From assembly GCA_023131975.1 (NCBI GenBank), contig JAGLYV010000016.1, positions 20,842-84,841 of the forward strand: DNA of 64,000 nucleotides, given 5' to 3'. Under the pieces are notes generated by a model, which worked only from the letters and a program-made list of their open reading frames with translations, was not told the origin of the DNA and made no database searches. Positions 37,113-47,376 of this stretch are shown piece by piece (position 1 is the first letter of the stretch; every line of letters begins with the position of its first letter). Made by a program: the position numbers and the translations under genes. This stretch comes from Candidatus Krumholzibacteriia bacterium (GTDB lineage: Bacteria; Krumholzibacteriota; Krumholzibacteriia; Krumholzibacteriales; Krumholzibacteriaceae).

Positions 37113-40100
37113 ATGAACCTGACGGAATTCTCATTAAAACGACCTGTATCGATCATGATGATTTTCGTATGTTTCATCGTAATCGGGATAATTTCCTCCC
37201 GTCTGCTTCCAAAAGAGTATTTTCCAGATCTTGACGCTCCCTTCATATTTATCGAAATTCCCTACCCCGGCTCTACTCCAGAGGAGATCGAGAGACAGAT
37301 AACCAAGCCGGCAGAAGAAGTACTGGCTACCATAAGCGGAATCAAGCAAATGGAATCCAACTCCTGGGAGAATGGATGCTGGGTCAGACTCAATTTCGAC
37401 TGGGGTGTCAATACAAACATCAAAGCTCTTGAAGCGAAAGAAAAACTCGATGGAATACGCCACCTTTTCCCGGATGACCTTGAACGGTTTTTTGTCAGAA
37501 AATGGTCCACCTCCGACATGGAGATCATGCAACTGCGTTTATCGAGCAACAGGAACCTGTCGAACTCCTATGACATGCTGGAAAGAAATATAAAAAAGAG
37601 GATCGAGAGACTCGAGGGAATATCCAAGGTCGATCTGTATGGAGTAGAAAAGAAAGAAATAAGAATACAGCTTCTGGCAGACAGGATAATTGAGCACAGG
37701 ATCGATATCAACCACCTCACATCGATACTCAGAAGGGCAAACTTCCTGGTTACTGCCGGCAAGATCACTGATAACAACCAGCGATACGTCGTGCGGCCTC
37801 TGGGCGAATTCGAATCGGTCGAGGAAATCGGAGATATTGTCGTCAACCAGAACAACATCCATCTCCGTGACATCGCAACGATCACATATGACCATCCAAG
37901 GCTTACGTACGGCCGTCACCTGAACAAAAAATATGCTATAGGGCTTGATATCTTCAAGGAATCGGGTGCGAATCTGGTAGAAGTCGCTGACAGGGCTATC
38001 GCCGAGATCGAGAAAATAAAGACCCTCCCGGAAATGGAAGGAATCAGCCTCTACTTCATGGAGAACGCTGCCGAGGGCGTGGAAAGTTCTCTCAATGAAG
38101 TCCTCAAATCGGGGGTCCTCGGCGGATGCCTCGCGATAATCGTCCTGTTCTTTTTCCTCAGGTCTTTGTCATCGACATTCATGGTGGCGCTCGCGGTCCC
38201 CCTCTCACTCCTTATTACCCTGGCATTGATGTTCTTTTCGGGGATTACTCTTAATATCCTGACTATGATGGGGCTGATGCTTGCTGTTGGCATGCTCGTA
38301 GATAATGCGGTAGTAGTCACTGAATCGATACACCGACATCAGACAAATGGGATGGAAAAACTGAAGGCTATAAGAGTCGGAGTAAAAGAAGTGTCTTTAG
38401 CTATAACCGCAGGCACATTGACGACAGCCATCGTATTTTTACCAAACATCGTCAGCCCCAACGATGATGTCTCTATCTACCTGAAACATGTCGGGTTGAC
38501 GATATGCATCGCTCTTGGGGTGTCTCTCGTCCTTGCCCAGACTATAGTCCCCCTTCTTGCGTCGAGGATCAAACCCTCCGCTCCATCGAAAAAGCGAACG
38601 GTCATAGACCGCCTTATAGACAGATACGCCAGAGTACTCGAATGGACGATGAATCATCCAAAAGCAACTATCAGCATAATCATCTTTATTCTAGTCAGTA
38701 TTGCGATACCGATGAAATTCGTCCCGATGGAGATGTTCGATAGCCAGGATGACAGAAGATTCCGTATTCACTATCATATAAACGGTAGCTATACCGTTGA
38801 AAAAGTCGAAGAGGCAGTGGACAAATATGAGGATTTTCTATTTTCCCGTCAGGAAGAATTCGAAATAGAATCTGTTTATTCATATTATCAGGGTAATTAC
38901 GCCTCGTCCACAATTCTACTGACCAAAGGGAAAAAAGCTAAAAAATCGATAGAAGCTATCCAGGAACTTATCCGCAAGGATCTCCCGAAACTTGCAATTG
39001 CCAATCCTTCTTTCGAATGGCAGCCCCCCGGAGGCGGAAGCGAATCTATCAGAATACAACTTATCGGCAAATCCAGCGAATATCTGGTGAGCCTCTCGCG
39101 TGAGGTAGCATGGACACTGTCAAAGATCGAAGGGTTTACCGACGTCCGGTCCGAAGCTGAGATAGGCGACAAGGAAGTACACGTTGTTGTCAACCGTGAC
39201 AGAGCGAGGCAATATGGTTTCTCGACCGCGGAAATCGCCAATGTCGTCTCCGCGGCCATGCGCGGGATAAATCTCCGTCATTTCAGAGATGAACATGGCG
39301 AAGTAGAGATGAGACTTGAGTTCCAGAACACAGATAGACAGTCCCTCGATCAGCTTCAGAACGTTCCGGTAATAAACGAAGCCGGACAATCAATATCTCT
39401 GGCCTCACTCGCCGACTTCAGGGTCAGGCGCGGACCAAGAAACATCCATCGTGAAAACCGTACCACTGCAATCGGCATCAGCGCGAACCTCAAAGGTATA
39501 AAGACAAATGAAGCTCGTAAGAAGATCAAACAGGTTCTTGACAACTATGACTTTCCATCAGGATATCAATGGAATTACGGGCAGAACTTCAGCAATGAAG
39601 AGGAAGCCCTCAACACGATGCTGCTGAACCTGCTTCTTGCGCTTGCGCTGATATACTTCGTCATGGCCGCTCTGTTCGAATCGCTGATCTTCCCCTCTAC
39701 CATCTGGACACAGATCCTCTTCGCTATAGTCGGGGTCTACTGGTTTTTCCTCATTACAGGAACGGACATGACACTGATGGGGATGATCGGAATACTGATA
39801 CTGATCGGTGTTGTCGTTAACAACGGAATAGTCCTGGTCGATCACATCAATCAACTTCGCAACCGTGGGCTTGAGAGACGCAAGGCTATAATGCAGGCGG
39901 GAAGAGACCGTCTGAGACCGATCCTTATGACCGCTGGAACAACAATTCTCAGCCTCGTCCCACTGTGCATAGGCACTACCCTGATCGGTGGGGACGGCCC
40001 CCCATATTTCCCCATGGCCAGGGCAATAGTCGGAGGCCTCACCTTTTCCACTCTCGTGACACTCCTGATTCTTCCTACAATTTACGTTATGCTCGATAAT

Positions 40101-40142
40101 CTGCGTAACTACTCAAAATCAATAGTTCGCAGAAGCAGATGA
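37113..40142 (+). CDS. RND efflux permease 2 (AcrB/HAE1-like)
   Basis: ORF 1009 aa; RPVSIMMIFVCFIVIGIISSRLLPKEYFPDLDAPFIFIEIPYPGSTPEEIERQITKPAEEVL; MGLMLAVGMLVDNAVVVTESI; GVVVNNGIVLVDHINQLRNRG. Confidence 0.95.
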   Translation: MNLTEFSLKRPVSIMMIFVCFIVIGIISSRLLPKEYFPDLDAPFIFIEIPYPGSTPEEIERQITKPAEEVLATISGIKQMESNSWENGCWVRLNFDWGVNTNIKALEAKEKLDGIRHLFPDDLERFFVRKWSTSDMEIMQLRLSSNRNLSNSYDMLERNIKKRIERLEGISKVDLYGVEKKEIRIQLLADRIIEHRIDINHLTSILRRANFLVTAGKITDNNQRYVVRPLGEFESVEEIGDIVVNQNNIHLRDIATITYDHPRLTYGRHLNKKYAIGLDIFKESGANLVEVADRAIAEIEKIKTLPEMEGISLYFMENAAEGVESSLNEVLKSGVLGGCLAIIVLFFFLRSLSSTFMVALAVPLSLLITLALMFFSGITLNILTMMGLMLAVGMLVDNAVVVTESIHRHQTNGMEKLKAIRVGVKEVSLAITAGTLTTAIVFLPNIVSPNDDVSIYLKHVGLTICIALGVSLVLAQTIVPLLASRIKPSAPSKKRTVIDRLIDRYARVLEWTMNHPKATISIIIFILVSIAIPMKFVPMEMFDSQDDRRFRIHYHINGSYTVEKVEEAVDKYEDFLFSRQEEFEIESVYSYYQGNYASSTILLTKGKKAKKSIEAIQELIRKDLPKLAIANPSFEWQPPGGGSESIRIQLIGKSSEYLVSLSREVAWTLSKIEGFTDVRSEAEIGDKEVHVVVNRDRARQYGFSTAEIANVVSAAMRGINLRHFRDEHGEVEMRLEFQNTDRQSLDQLQNVPVINEAGQSISLASLADFRVRRGPRNIHRENRTTAIGISANLKGIKTNEARKKIKQVLDNYDFPSGYQWNYGQNFSNEEEALNTMLLNLLLALALIYFVMAALFESLIFPSTIWTQILFAIVGVYWFFLITGTDMTLMGMIGILILIGVVVNNGIVLVDHINQLRNRGLERRKAIMQAGRDRLRPILMTAGTTILSLVPLCIGTTLIGGDGPPYFPMARAIVGGLTFSTLVTLLILPTIYVMLDNLRNYSKSIVRRSR

Positions 40143-40165
40143 GTGGCGATGCACAATATTAGTGA

Positions 40166-41440
40166 TTATCCGCCGGAAACTTCAAGAACGGGCAGAAATG
40201 TCGCCGCGTTCGGAATTACCAGCATATCGTCCGGATCGATCCCGGCGAGAAGAAATCGTGAATAATCCTTTTCCCAGGGGAATAACCCGAACCTCCGGAC
40301 TATTTCATCATCGATCCCTGATCTCAGATAGACAGAGAACCTGCCGGATATATCGAAAGTGGACATCGCTGTCTGTGAATTAAGTGTATACTTTTCCCTG
40401 ACCCTTCCAGGCACACCATCCCTGCCACTTTCGAATGACCTGTCGTATGAATCAGAACCGATTCCCTCAGGACAGGCTGCAGCCGCCAGGAGCAATCCTC
40501 CCTGACCGACAGCGTATGACGCGTATTTTATAGCCTTGTGACTTTGAAGAAGATTTATATCCCTGGGGCTACCTCCAGCGGAAACGATCACTGCGCTGTA
40601 TGGCCTCTCGATCCCGAACGAGAATCTGTCTTTAAACCACCGTGTAGCTGAAAGATGTGATTGTTCAAGATCTCCACCGTTGATAAAAACAATATCTTCA
40701 TCCTTACCACTGACCGTATTGATCATGAAGACGGGCGAAGGAAGAAGCCTTGCGCCTTCCAACATATCCCTGTGAACCGGATTGTCTTCAAGATTACCCG
40801 GCCTGCATCCTTCTACCAGGCCCTCAGAGGGGTCATCAAGGAGGGAAAGTCTGTGATTTGTCAGAATCGTACTCTCCGAAGCTATCCCCGGCAGAATCAG
40901 TTTTCTGGCTCCGCCGAAACCGGCGAAATAATGAAAAGATATCTGACCTATTCCTATGACCAGCCCGGAATCGACTATTCTTTCGCTGAAATAACATTCC
41001 GTCCCGGCGCTGGTCACCCCCACCTTGAACATCGACGACGAATCACAGGCGTCATGCTCCAGTACCGGATACCTGTCGACAATTTCAACTCCAAGGTGCC
41101 TTATGAGATCTTCCCGGCCACGCCCGCGATGCATCCCTGCCGAAATCATTATTTCGATGCTGTCGCCAGCGACTCCCATTCCTTCGAGACGCTCGAGAAG
41201 AAACGGCAGGATCACCCCAGCGACACTCCCTCTCGTAATATCAGATATGAGTATGCTGACCCTGCCCCCCTCAGGTATCAACTCTGAAAGTGGAGCACAG
41301 CCCTCGGGGGACTCGATGGCAAAATCAAGGGCAGCGCCGACATCGGGCAAAGCAGGAGGAAAAGTGGTCCCTTCTATTCTGACTCCATCCGGAAGATCCA
41401 GTTCTATTTCCGAATCGTTATACGGCAACCGGTACTTCAA
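40166..41440 (-). CDS. LarA-like nickel-dependent lactate racemase family protein
   Basis: ILISDITRGSVAGVILPFLLERL, MISAGMHRGRGREDLIRHLG, ISFHYFAGFGGARKLILPGIASESTILTNH. Confidence 0.87.
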   Translation of the reverse strand: MKYRLPYNDSEIELDLPDGVRIEGTTFPPALPDVGAALDFAIESPEGCAPLSELIPEGGRVSILISDITRGSVAGVILPFLLERLEGMGVAGDSIEIMISAGMHRGRGREDLIRHLGVEIVDRYPVLEHDACDSSSMFKVGVTSAGTECYFSERIVDSGLVIGIGQISFHYFAGFGGARKLILPGIASESTILTNHRLSLLDDPSEGLVEGCRPGNLEDNPVHRDMLEGARLLPSPVFMINTVSGKDEDIVFINGGDLEQSHLSATRWFKDRFSFGIERPYSAVIVSAGGSPRDINLLQSHKAIKYASYAVGQGGLLLAAAACPEGIGSDSYDRSFESGRDGVPGRVREKYTLNSQTAMSTFDISGRFSVYLRSGIDDEIVRRFGLFPWEKDYSRFLLAGIDPDDMLVIPNAATFLPVLEVSGG

Positions 41441-41484
41441 TACTTCCCTTTTTCAACAGAACCGTAAATCGCATAATCGCGGCG

Positions 41485-41913
41485 TCAGGAGAGATCAACA
41501 AGTTCCAAGTCAAAGACAAGGTCTCTACCCGCCATAGGATGGTTCGCGTCCAGAGTGACAAGTTCATCAGTCAATCCGACGACAGTGACTATCATCTTTT
41601 CATTGTCGTCCCTTATCATCTCGAGCTGGACCCCTTCTTTCAAGTCGATCTCAGCAGGAATGCTGGCCCGCTCGACTTCAACGATCAGATGGTCCTGCCT
41701 GGAACCGTAAGCGTCTGAGGCCTCGATAGTCACAGTCTTCTTCTCACCAAGTTTCATCCCCATGACAGCAGAATCGAAACCCCCTATAACCTGCTTATCT
41801 CCCACCGTGAAAGCGAGCGGTTCTTTACCTTCAGACGAATCAAAGACCTGGTCATCCGGAAACCGACCTGTATAATGGACCTTGACCTTATCACCGTTCC
41901 TGGCTTCCCTCAT
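41485..41913 (-). CDS. FKBP-type peptidyl-prolyl isomerase, SlyD-like, without a His-rich tail
   Basis: KVHYTGRFPDDQVFDSSEGKEPLAFTVGDKQVIGGFDSAVMGMKLGEKKTVTIEASDAYG; DANHPMAGRDLVFDLELV. Confidence 0.92.
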   Translation of the reverse strand: MREARNGDKVKVHYTGRFPDDQVFDSSEGKEPLAFTVGDKQVIGGFDSAVMGMKLGEKKTVTIEASDAYGSRQDHLIVEVERASIPAEIDLKEGVQLEMIRDDNEKMIVTVVGLTDELVTLDANHPMAGRDLVFDLELVDLS

Positions 41914-41928
41914 TATCTCTCCTTCTAC

Positions 41929-42891
41929 TTATTCGTCAGGTGTGATGTGTGTCCCCACGTTCCCGGCACACGCGTCCAGAAGTCCGCTTGCGTGTGATAC
42001 GATAGCCTTTCGACCACCTCCAGCGACAAAATCTATCGCGGATCGGATCTTGGGCCCCATGCTCCCGGCGGGGAACTCGTATGCTTCATAAAGACTCCTG
42101 ATTTCTGAAAGGTGGATATCCCTGATCGCTACCTGTTCAGAACTCCCCCAGTTTCTGGATACTTCCTCGACATTCGTCAGGATTATCAGTCTCTCGGCGT
42201 TTATCCCGAGAGCCAGTACGGACGAGGCCCTGTCCTTGTCTATCACAGCCTCGACACCATGCAGCTGACCATCGCGCAGGACGACCGGAATACCTCCGCC
42301 GCCAACGGCGATGACTATAGTACCGGACTCAAGAAGACTCTTTATCGTGCTGGATTCGACGATCTCGATGGGAGTAGGGCTTGGCACCACTCTCCTGAAT
42401 CCCTTGCCCTCCGGGTCCTCTTTCATTATCCAGTTTTTGGAGCTTGTCATCTCGTCAGCTTCTTCTCTGGAATAGTAGGGACCGATCGGTTTGGTCGGGT
42501 TCTCGAAGGCATCATCTCCGCCATCTACGACCACCTGGGATATAATCGATACCACCTGTTTATTGATTTTTCTTTTAACCAGCTCATTTCTGAGTATCTG
42601 CTGGATCATATATCCGATCCCGCCCTGAGAATCAGCTCCGCATATGTCCAGAGGCATGGGTGGTATCTTGCTCCGGGCCGCATCGTTCCTCTCCAGGATA
42701 TTCCCGACAATAGGCCCGTTCCCGTGTGTAACAATCACCTTGCGACCGGATATTATCAGATCTGCCACCTGAGACATGGTCTCTGTCGTAATGGCTCTCT
42801 GTTCCTCGATCGTTCCTTTTCCACCCGCTGGAATTATCGCATTTCCACCAAGCGCCACGACATCAATACCGGTACCCACAAAAACCTCCAT
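41929..42891 (-). CDS. arcC: Carbamate kinase
   Basis: VALGGNAIIPAGGKGTIEEQ, VTHGNGPIVGNILERND, RRVVPSPTPIEIVE, IAVGGGGIPVV, GSMGPKIRSAIDFV. Confidence 0.95.
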   Translation of the reverse strand: MEVFVGTGIDVVALGGNAIIPAGGKGTIEEQRAITTETMSQVADLIISGRKVIVTHGNGPIVGNILERNDAARSKIPPMPLDICGADSQGGIGYMIQQILRNELVKRKINKQVVSIISQVVVDGGDDAFENPTKPIGPYYSREEADEMTSSKNWIMKEDPEGKGFRRVVPSPTPIEIVESSTIKSLLESGTIVIAVGGGGIPVVLRDGQLHGVEAVIDKDRASSVLALGINAERLIILTNVEEVSRNWGSSEQVAIRDIHLSEIRSLYEAYEFPAGSMGPKIRSAIDFVAGGGRKAIVSHASGLLDACAGNVGTHITPDE

Positions 42892-42902
42892 AAAAAACTT
42901 AA

Positions 42903-42930
42903 CCCTGGCGGGAGAGCTCTCCCGCCAGGG
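42903..42930 (-). terminator. Intrinsic terminator downstream of the aminotransferase
   Basis: Perfect 28-nt palindrome CCCTGGCGGGAGAGCTCTCCCGCCAGGG, followed on the minus strand by ttaagtttttt. Confidence 0.8.
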
Positions 42931-42955
42931 GTTAGTCGTTTAAATGTATTATTTT

Positions 42956-44107
42956 TTAAAGGACTGCCTTTATCATCTCAAGTGCTTTCGCAAGGTTCTC
43001 CTGCGAATTGGCATAGGAAAATCTCAAGTAACCCTCTCCATGCTTTCCGAAGCTCGTACCACTCAATCCGGCGACTCCCGCCTTATCGAGAAGATACTCT
43101 TCAAGCTCCTTCGACTTTTTCCCCGTCCCAGTGATATTGGGGAAGACATAGAACGCGCCTTTCGGCTTCAGACATGTGAAGCCGGGAAGTTTGTTCAGGC
43201 CATCGACGAACATATCTCTTCTCGCCTTGAATTCGGCCATCATCTTTATCGATTCATCCTGGGGCCCGGTCAGAGCCTCTACACCCGCGATCTGGGTGAA
43301 GGCGGATGTGCATGAATTGCTGTTAGTCTGAAGCTTGGCTATCTGGGCCGCAAGCTCGACCGGCATGGCGGCATAACCCAGGCGCCATCCAGTCATGGCA
43401 TATGTCTTGGAATGTCCCTCGAGAAGGATCGTACGATCCATCACTTCGGGATAATCGTAGATGCTCACATGCTTGCCATCGTAGACCATCTTGCTGTAGA
43501 CTTCATCGCTGAGAATCCAGGCATCGTGCTTCTGCGCAAGTTCGGCTATTCCCTTCATATCTTCCGGTGTCAGCACCCCACCAGTCGGATTTTGAGGCGA
43601 ATTGATGATGATGAGCTTCGTCTTGTCATTGACAAGCTGCTTCATCTCATCGAGATCGAAGGAAAAAGCTTTTTCCTCTCTCAGAGGAATCGGAACCGGC
43701 TTGGCCCCGACGAAATTGATCACGGATTCGTAGATGGGGAATCCGGGGTTGGGATAAACGACCTCGTCCCCCGCATCTACCAGAGCCATAATAGCAAAGA
43801 AGAGAATGGGCTTCGCGCCCGGAGTCACCACTATATTCTCCGGCCCTATCTCGACGCCCCTGTCTCTGCTGATGAAATCCGCAAAGACCTGTCTGACATC
43901 AAGCATACCCGCAGAAGGGCCATAATGGGTAAATCCATTATTCAGTGCCCCAATAGCGGCATCAATGATGTTCCTCGGCGTATCAAAATCAGGTTCACCG
44001 ATCTCGAGATGGACGACGTCTCTTCCTTCTGCTTCCATCTTTTTTGCACGAGCAAGGACCTCGAACGCGGTCTCCGTACCCAGTCTACTCATTCTTTCGG
44101 CCAGCAT
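42956..44107 (-). CDS. PLP-dependent class I/II aminotransferase
   Basis: VVHLEIGEPDFDTP, YPNPGFPIYES, INSPQNPTGGVLT, LEGHSKTYAMTGWRLGY (PLP Lys), YLRFSYANS. Confidence 0.95.
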   Translation of the reverse strand: MLAERMSRLGTETAFEVLARAKKMEAEGRDVVHLEIGEPDFDTPRNIIDAAIGALNNGFTHYGPSAGMLDVRQVFADFISRDRGVEIGPENIVVTPGAKPILFFAIMALVDAGDEVVYPNPGFPIYESVINFVGAKPVPIPLREEKAFSFDLDEMKQLVNDKTKLIIINSPQNPTGGVLTPEDMKGIAELAQKHDAWILSDEVYSKMVYDGKHVSIYDYPEVMDRTILLEGHSKTYAMTGWRLGYAAMPVELAAQIAKLQTNSNSCTSAFTQIAGVEALTGPQDESIKMMAEFKARRDMFVDGLNKLPGFTCLKPKGAFYVFPNITGTGKKSKELEEYLLDKAGVAGLSGTSFGKHGEGYLRFSYANSQENLAKALEMIKAVL

Positions 44108-44313
44108 CTCGCCTCCCTTTTCCAGGATCCCGAACGGGTCTAAACCAAAAAGAAAACAATACCATTCAAAGACATATTATGTATTAGGAAAGGAATTGTC
44201 AATAGTGCTGATAAAGGTGTTTTACTTCGATCTATCCGCAGGGACAGGATCGCGACTTTTCCTTCGAGGTCGATCTGTATGAACAAGGAGGGTATTGCCC
44301 CTGAAGCGGATCG

Positions 44314-45891
44314 TCAGGAAGAGGATCTAAGATATCGCTCGATCTCTCTTCTGACTTCTTCGCGGACCATTCCTCCACCCTTCTGAGAGAGCTTGATGAG
44401 TGTCATCTTGTCTACATACCTGACATGAATGAACTTACGAAGCGAAGTAATCGGTATTTTTGCCGGACTCATGATAATGTGCATGGGAACTATCTTGTTA
44501 GTAAACCCCGTATGCAGATCCCTGCGATTGGTTATCAGGGAAAGTATCCGCATGGAACGACATCTCTGAGCTATCAGTGAAACGATTCCCGGCTTGTTCG
44601 TGGCCTTCGGGTTATTGAGGAGCTGGGCAAGAAAACTGTCATTATCAATATAAGACATCACCAGCGACTTGATGCTCAACTCCTTGCTCTCACTCATATC
44701 GACCCAGTCGACATCGATCGGAAGCCAGTCATCAGAGACAAAATGGGAAGTATTGATACCGGAAAGATCCATGGATAATGTCCTGGCTGAAAGTGAAAAC
44801 CCGGGCAGATCGGAGATACCGGCAACTTTCTTGCCCAGCGGAAGAAGAATATCGATCTTGCCTTCGCCCGCGTGTACGATATACAGATGCAGGCAACTCA
44901 ATATATCCGGTGTCTTTGTTGTTTTCTGCAGGGCAGGATGCATGGTAAGAGAGCGCAGAACGGCCGTCCCCGATCGGATCTGGGGATATGTATGCGCTTT
45001 CTCAGCCTGGGTCTCGAGCATCTCAGCCAGCAGGTGCCCGGCCTTACTCCCTTTGAGAGAATTTATTGTACCCTCCCAGGCTGCCCCTAATGACTCGCGA
45101 AGAAACATGGTCGTACTACCCTGGCGCCCAGCTGTATCAGTCAGAATCTCCTGCTTCCACCTGATCTCCTCGACAAGAGCCATCAGGGAAAGAACAGTTC
45201 TTTCATGTTTCTCAGCATCGATAACTGCCGTTATATTTCCAATCCTTATGGCTTTTGCTTCACACTCTACTTTAGCTCTTTCAATAATGGCTTCCGACCA
45301 TTTATCATCGGGATCGGCAAAGGCTCTACGCACACCTTCGCCCCATGAAAGCCAGGGTTTTTCCGGGTCTGATGAGGACGAGTTTGGCAGAGGCAGGGAG
45401 ACCGACAAAAGCATCACTTTCTTCCTGAACCACTCTTCCTTCTCGGCCACCTCACTCTCACCGTCACTTTCCGATGAACATTCTTCCATCACTTTTCGGA
45501 CATTCGTGAAATCCACTATACCATCCAGAAAAGCCTCGAGGGGTGGGACTGCGGCGAAGAGAGCATAGAGCAACTTGATCCCCTCCGGCTCACCCACAGC
45601 GGCAAGCGAGGCGATCTTTAGTATCTCGACATACGGCTTCTCAACCAGAGAGAGGTAACTGTAGAGATCCTTAAGGATATCGTAGGTACTGCCGGTTTTA
45701 ACGATATTTCTGAGAGAATCCTTGCCTGCCCCCAGAGCGGACAGGGTTCCCAGCTCGTCAAGATGCGGATAGAAAGGGAATTCAGGGGGAAAAGGCAACA
45801 TCTTTCTTCCCTGAGCCTTGTCATCATATGTGATGGTCTGTACTGTATTCATAATCTCCAACTGATGCATGAATAGTTCCAATCTCGGCAT
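44314..45891 (-). CDS. Protein of unknown function, 525 aa, no recognised domain
   Basis: Long intact ORF in an operon-like minus-strand series with a 6-bp gap to the upstream gene; no motif I recognise. Confidence 0.7.
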   Translation of the reverse strand: MPRLELFMHQLEIMNTVQTITYDDKAQGRKMLPFPPEFPFYPHLDELGTLSALGAGKDSLRNIVKTGSTYDILKDLYSYLSLVEKPYVEILKIASLAAVGEPEGIKLLYALFAAVPPLEAFLDGIVDFTNVRKVMEECSSESDGESEVAEKEEWFRKKVMLLSVSLPLPNSSSSDPEKPWLSWGEGVRRAFADPDDKWSEAIIERAKVECEAKAIRIGNITAVIDAEKHERTVLSLMALVEEIRWKQEILTDTAGRQGSTTMFLRESLGAAWEGTINSLKGSKAGHLLAEMLETQAEKAHTYPQIRSGTAVLRSLTMHPALQKTTKTPDILSCLHLYIVHAGEGKIDILLPLGKKVAGISDLPGFSLSARTLSMDLSGINTSHFVSDDWLPIDVDWVDMSESKELSIKSLVMSYIDNDSFLAQLLNNPKATNKPGIVSLIAQRCRSMRILSLITNRRDLHTGFTNKIVPMHIIMSPAKIPITSLRKFIHVRYVDKMTLIKLSQKGGGMVREEVRREIERYLRSSS

Positions 45892-45897
45892 AAACTA

Positions 45898-47376
45898 TTA
45901 AAAATCATAACTGATCTGAACATCTACTCCGATTTTCCTCTGGGTACCTCCTGAAGATCTGAGGGACAGCATGCTACCCTTCATTTCTTTCCTGGCTGAA
46001 ATGACCCAGAACAGGCCATCACCCTTGAAGTATTTCCATGGGTATTCACCCACCAGTACTGGTTGATAACTATAAAAAGAGGGCCTGCCTCGCAAGACCC
46101 GATGCCAGGTGAAAGATAGCTCCAGGGCTTTCCTTCTTTTCCTGTCAGTTGTCCGAAAAGATTGGGTCAGGATGAAACCAGCACTTTCATCTTCGATTGG
46201 ACATCTCATTGAAAGACGTATCCTTGCAGTGGAGCCAAACTCCTTTAAAGCCAGGATGTTTACGCTCCGCCTCGTACTCAGCGACGGAGATCCTACCGGA
46301 GGAAGCGGCATAAGGGGCAGACTGTTTGTAGAGTTGACTACATATCCAGCAGTAACGCGGATTCCGAAAGTAAGCATTGAGACCTCTGCCCGGTACGCGT
46401 TTTTCCAGTCCAGCTTGTCAGGATTGGCATAACTTGTCTGTCCAATGGCAAGCCTTACGAATATCGACTTTCTCAATCTCCGGGTCGCTGAGAGGGAATA
46501 CCCCCTTCTGGAGGCTACATGACCTTCTCGCCCTCCCGGAATGTTTCCCAATTTTAAATCTGTATCCAGATCGATACTGAAAAAAACGATTCCCGCGCTT
46601 CCCTGCCGGTTCTTCCACCTCACCCCTGCCATTACTGAAATCTTATCCATCGTACGTCCCGCAAGCTCGATAGCGACGTTTGTCCTTCCACTGTCCATCC
46701 GCAGATCCGCTCCCACGTTCCGGGATCCGTTATCAAGACTGAACGTTAATCCACTTCTGATCTTTCCCGTATATGTCTCCACGCGGAGTCCACTAAGCCT
46801 CCCATCATCCCTGACGTATTTGTCCGCCCTCCATTTCCCGGTACTCCCCGAAAAAACCATCGTGTAAAGTCGTTTGACCATCGCGGACAAAGCAACTCCC
46901 CTGACGCTACTGCCAAAAAACGATGAACGTCTGACCAGCCGTTTGTAATTCCTTAACGGAAATCCGGAAGAAAACGGATATGTCATATCATATCCCGAAA
47001 ACACCATCCCCATTGCTATATCGGGAATAAAATATCCGACCGACATCCTGATACCGTATTGCCTGTGGGCCATGTCCAGAAAATAGGCGAACCGGCCCGC
47101 CCCCTCCCTTCGATTGTATCTGGTCGAAAGCCTGATCCCTCTGTCGGCCAGATCGAATCTCAGATCGTATGATGGCTCGCTCTGTGCCCCGACTCCTCTC
47201 ATGCTTAAGAGGATCCTGCTGTTCAACCTGATCAGCGCTTCGGTCATATCATACTGCCCGGGATCTGAGCCTGATATCCATCGGCCCCTTCCTTCCTCGG
47301 CAATTACCCGATCGCAAGATAGAAACCCAAAGACGATTAACACCGACAGGCCCAGTTTTACTCCCATATTCACCAC
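45898..47376 (-). CDS. Exported protein, probable outer-membrane beta-barrel
   Basis: Signal peptide (LGLSVLIVFGFLSCDRVIAEE); alternating beta-strand-like sequence with many R/G/S; terminal DVQISYDF ending in Phe. Confidence 0.6.
   Translation of the reverse strand: MVNMGVKLGLSVLIVFGFLSCDRVIAEEGRGRWISGSDPGQYDMTEALIRLNSRILLSMRGVGAQSEPSYDLRFDLADRGIRLSTRYNRREGAGRFAYFLDMAHRQYGIRMSVGYFIPDIAMGMVFSGYDMTYPFSSGFPLRNYKRLVRRSSFFGSSVRGVALSAMVKRLYTMVFSGSTGKWRADKYVRDDGRLSGLRVETYTGKIRSGLTFSLDNGSRNVGADLRMDSGRTNVAIELAGRTMDKISVMAGVRWKNRQGSAGIVFFSIDLDTDLKLGNIPGGREGHVASRRGYSLSATRRLRKSIFVRLAIGQTSYANPDKLDWKNAYRAEVSMLTFGIRVTAGYVVNSTNSLPLMPLPPVGSPSLSTRRSVNILALKEFGSTARIRLSMRCPIEDESAGFILTQSFRTTDRKRRKALELSFTWHRVLRGRPSFYSYQPVLVGEYPWKYFKGDGLFWVISARKEMKGSMLSLRSSGGTQRKIGVDVQISYDF

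Noticed and set aside
42112-43134. 340-aa plus-strand ORF
   Set aside because: Antisense to carbamate kinase and crosses its terminator palindrome; no protein-like motif.
44669-45568. 299-aa plus-strand ORF
   Set aside because: Antisense to the intact 525-aa ORF in an all-minus operon-like series; composition is that of a shadow ORF.
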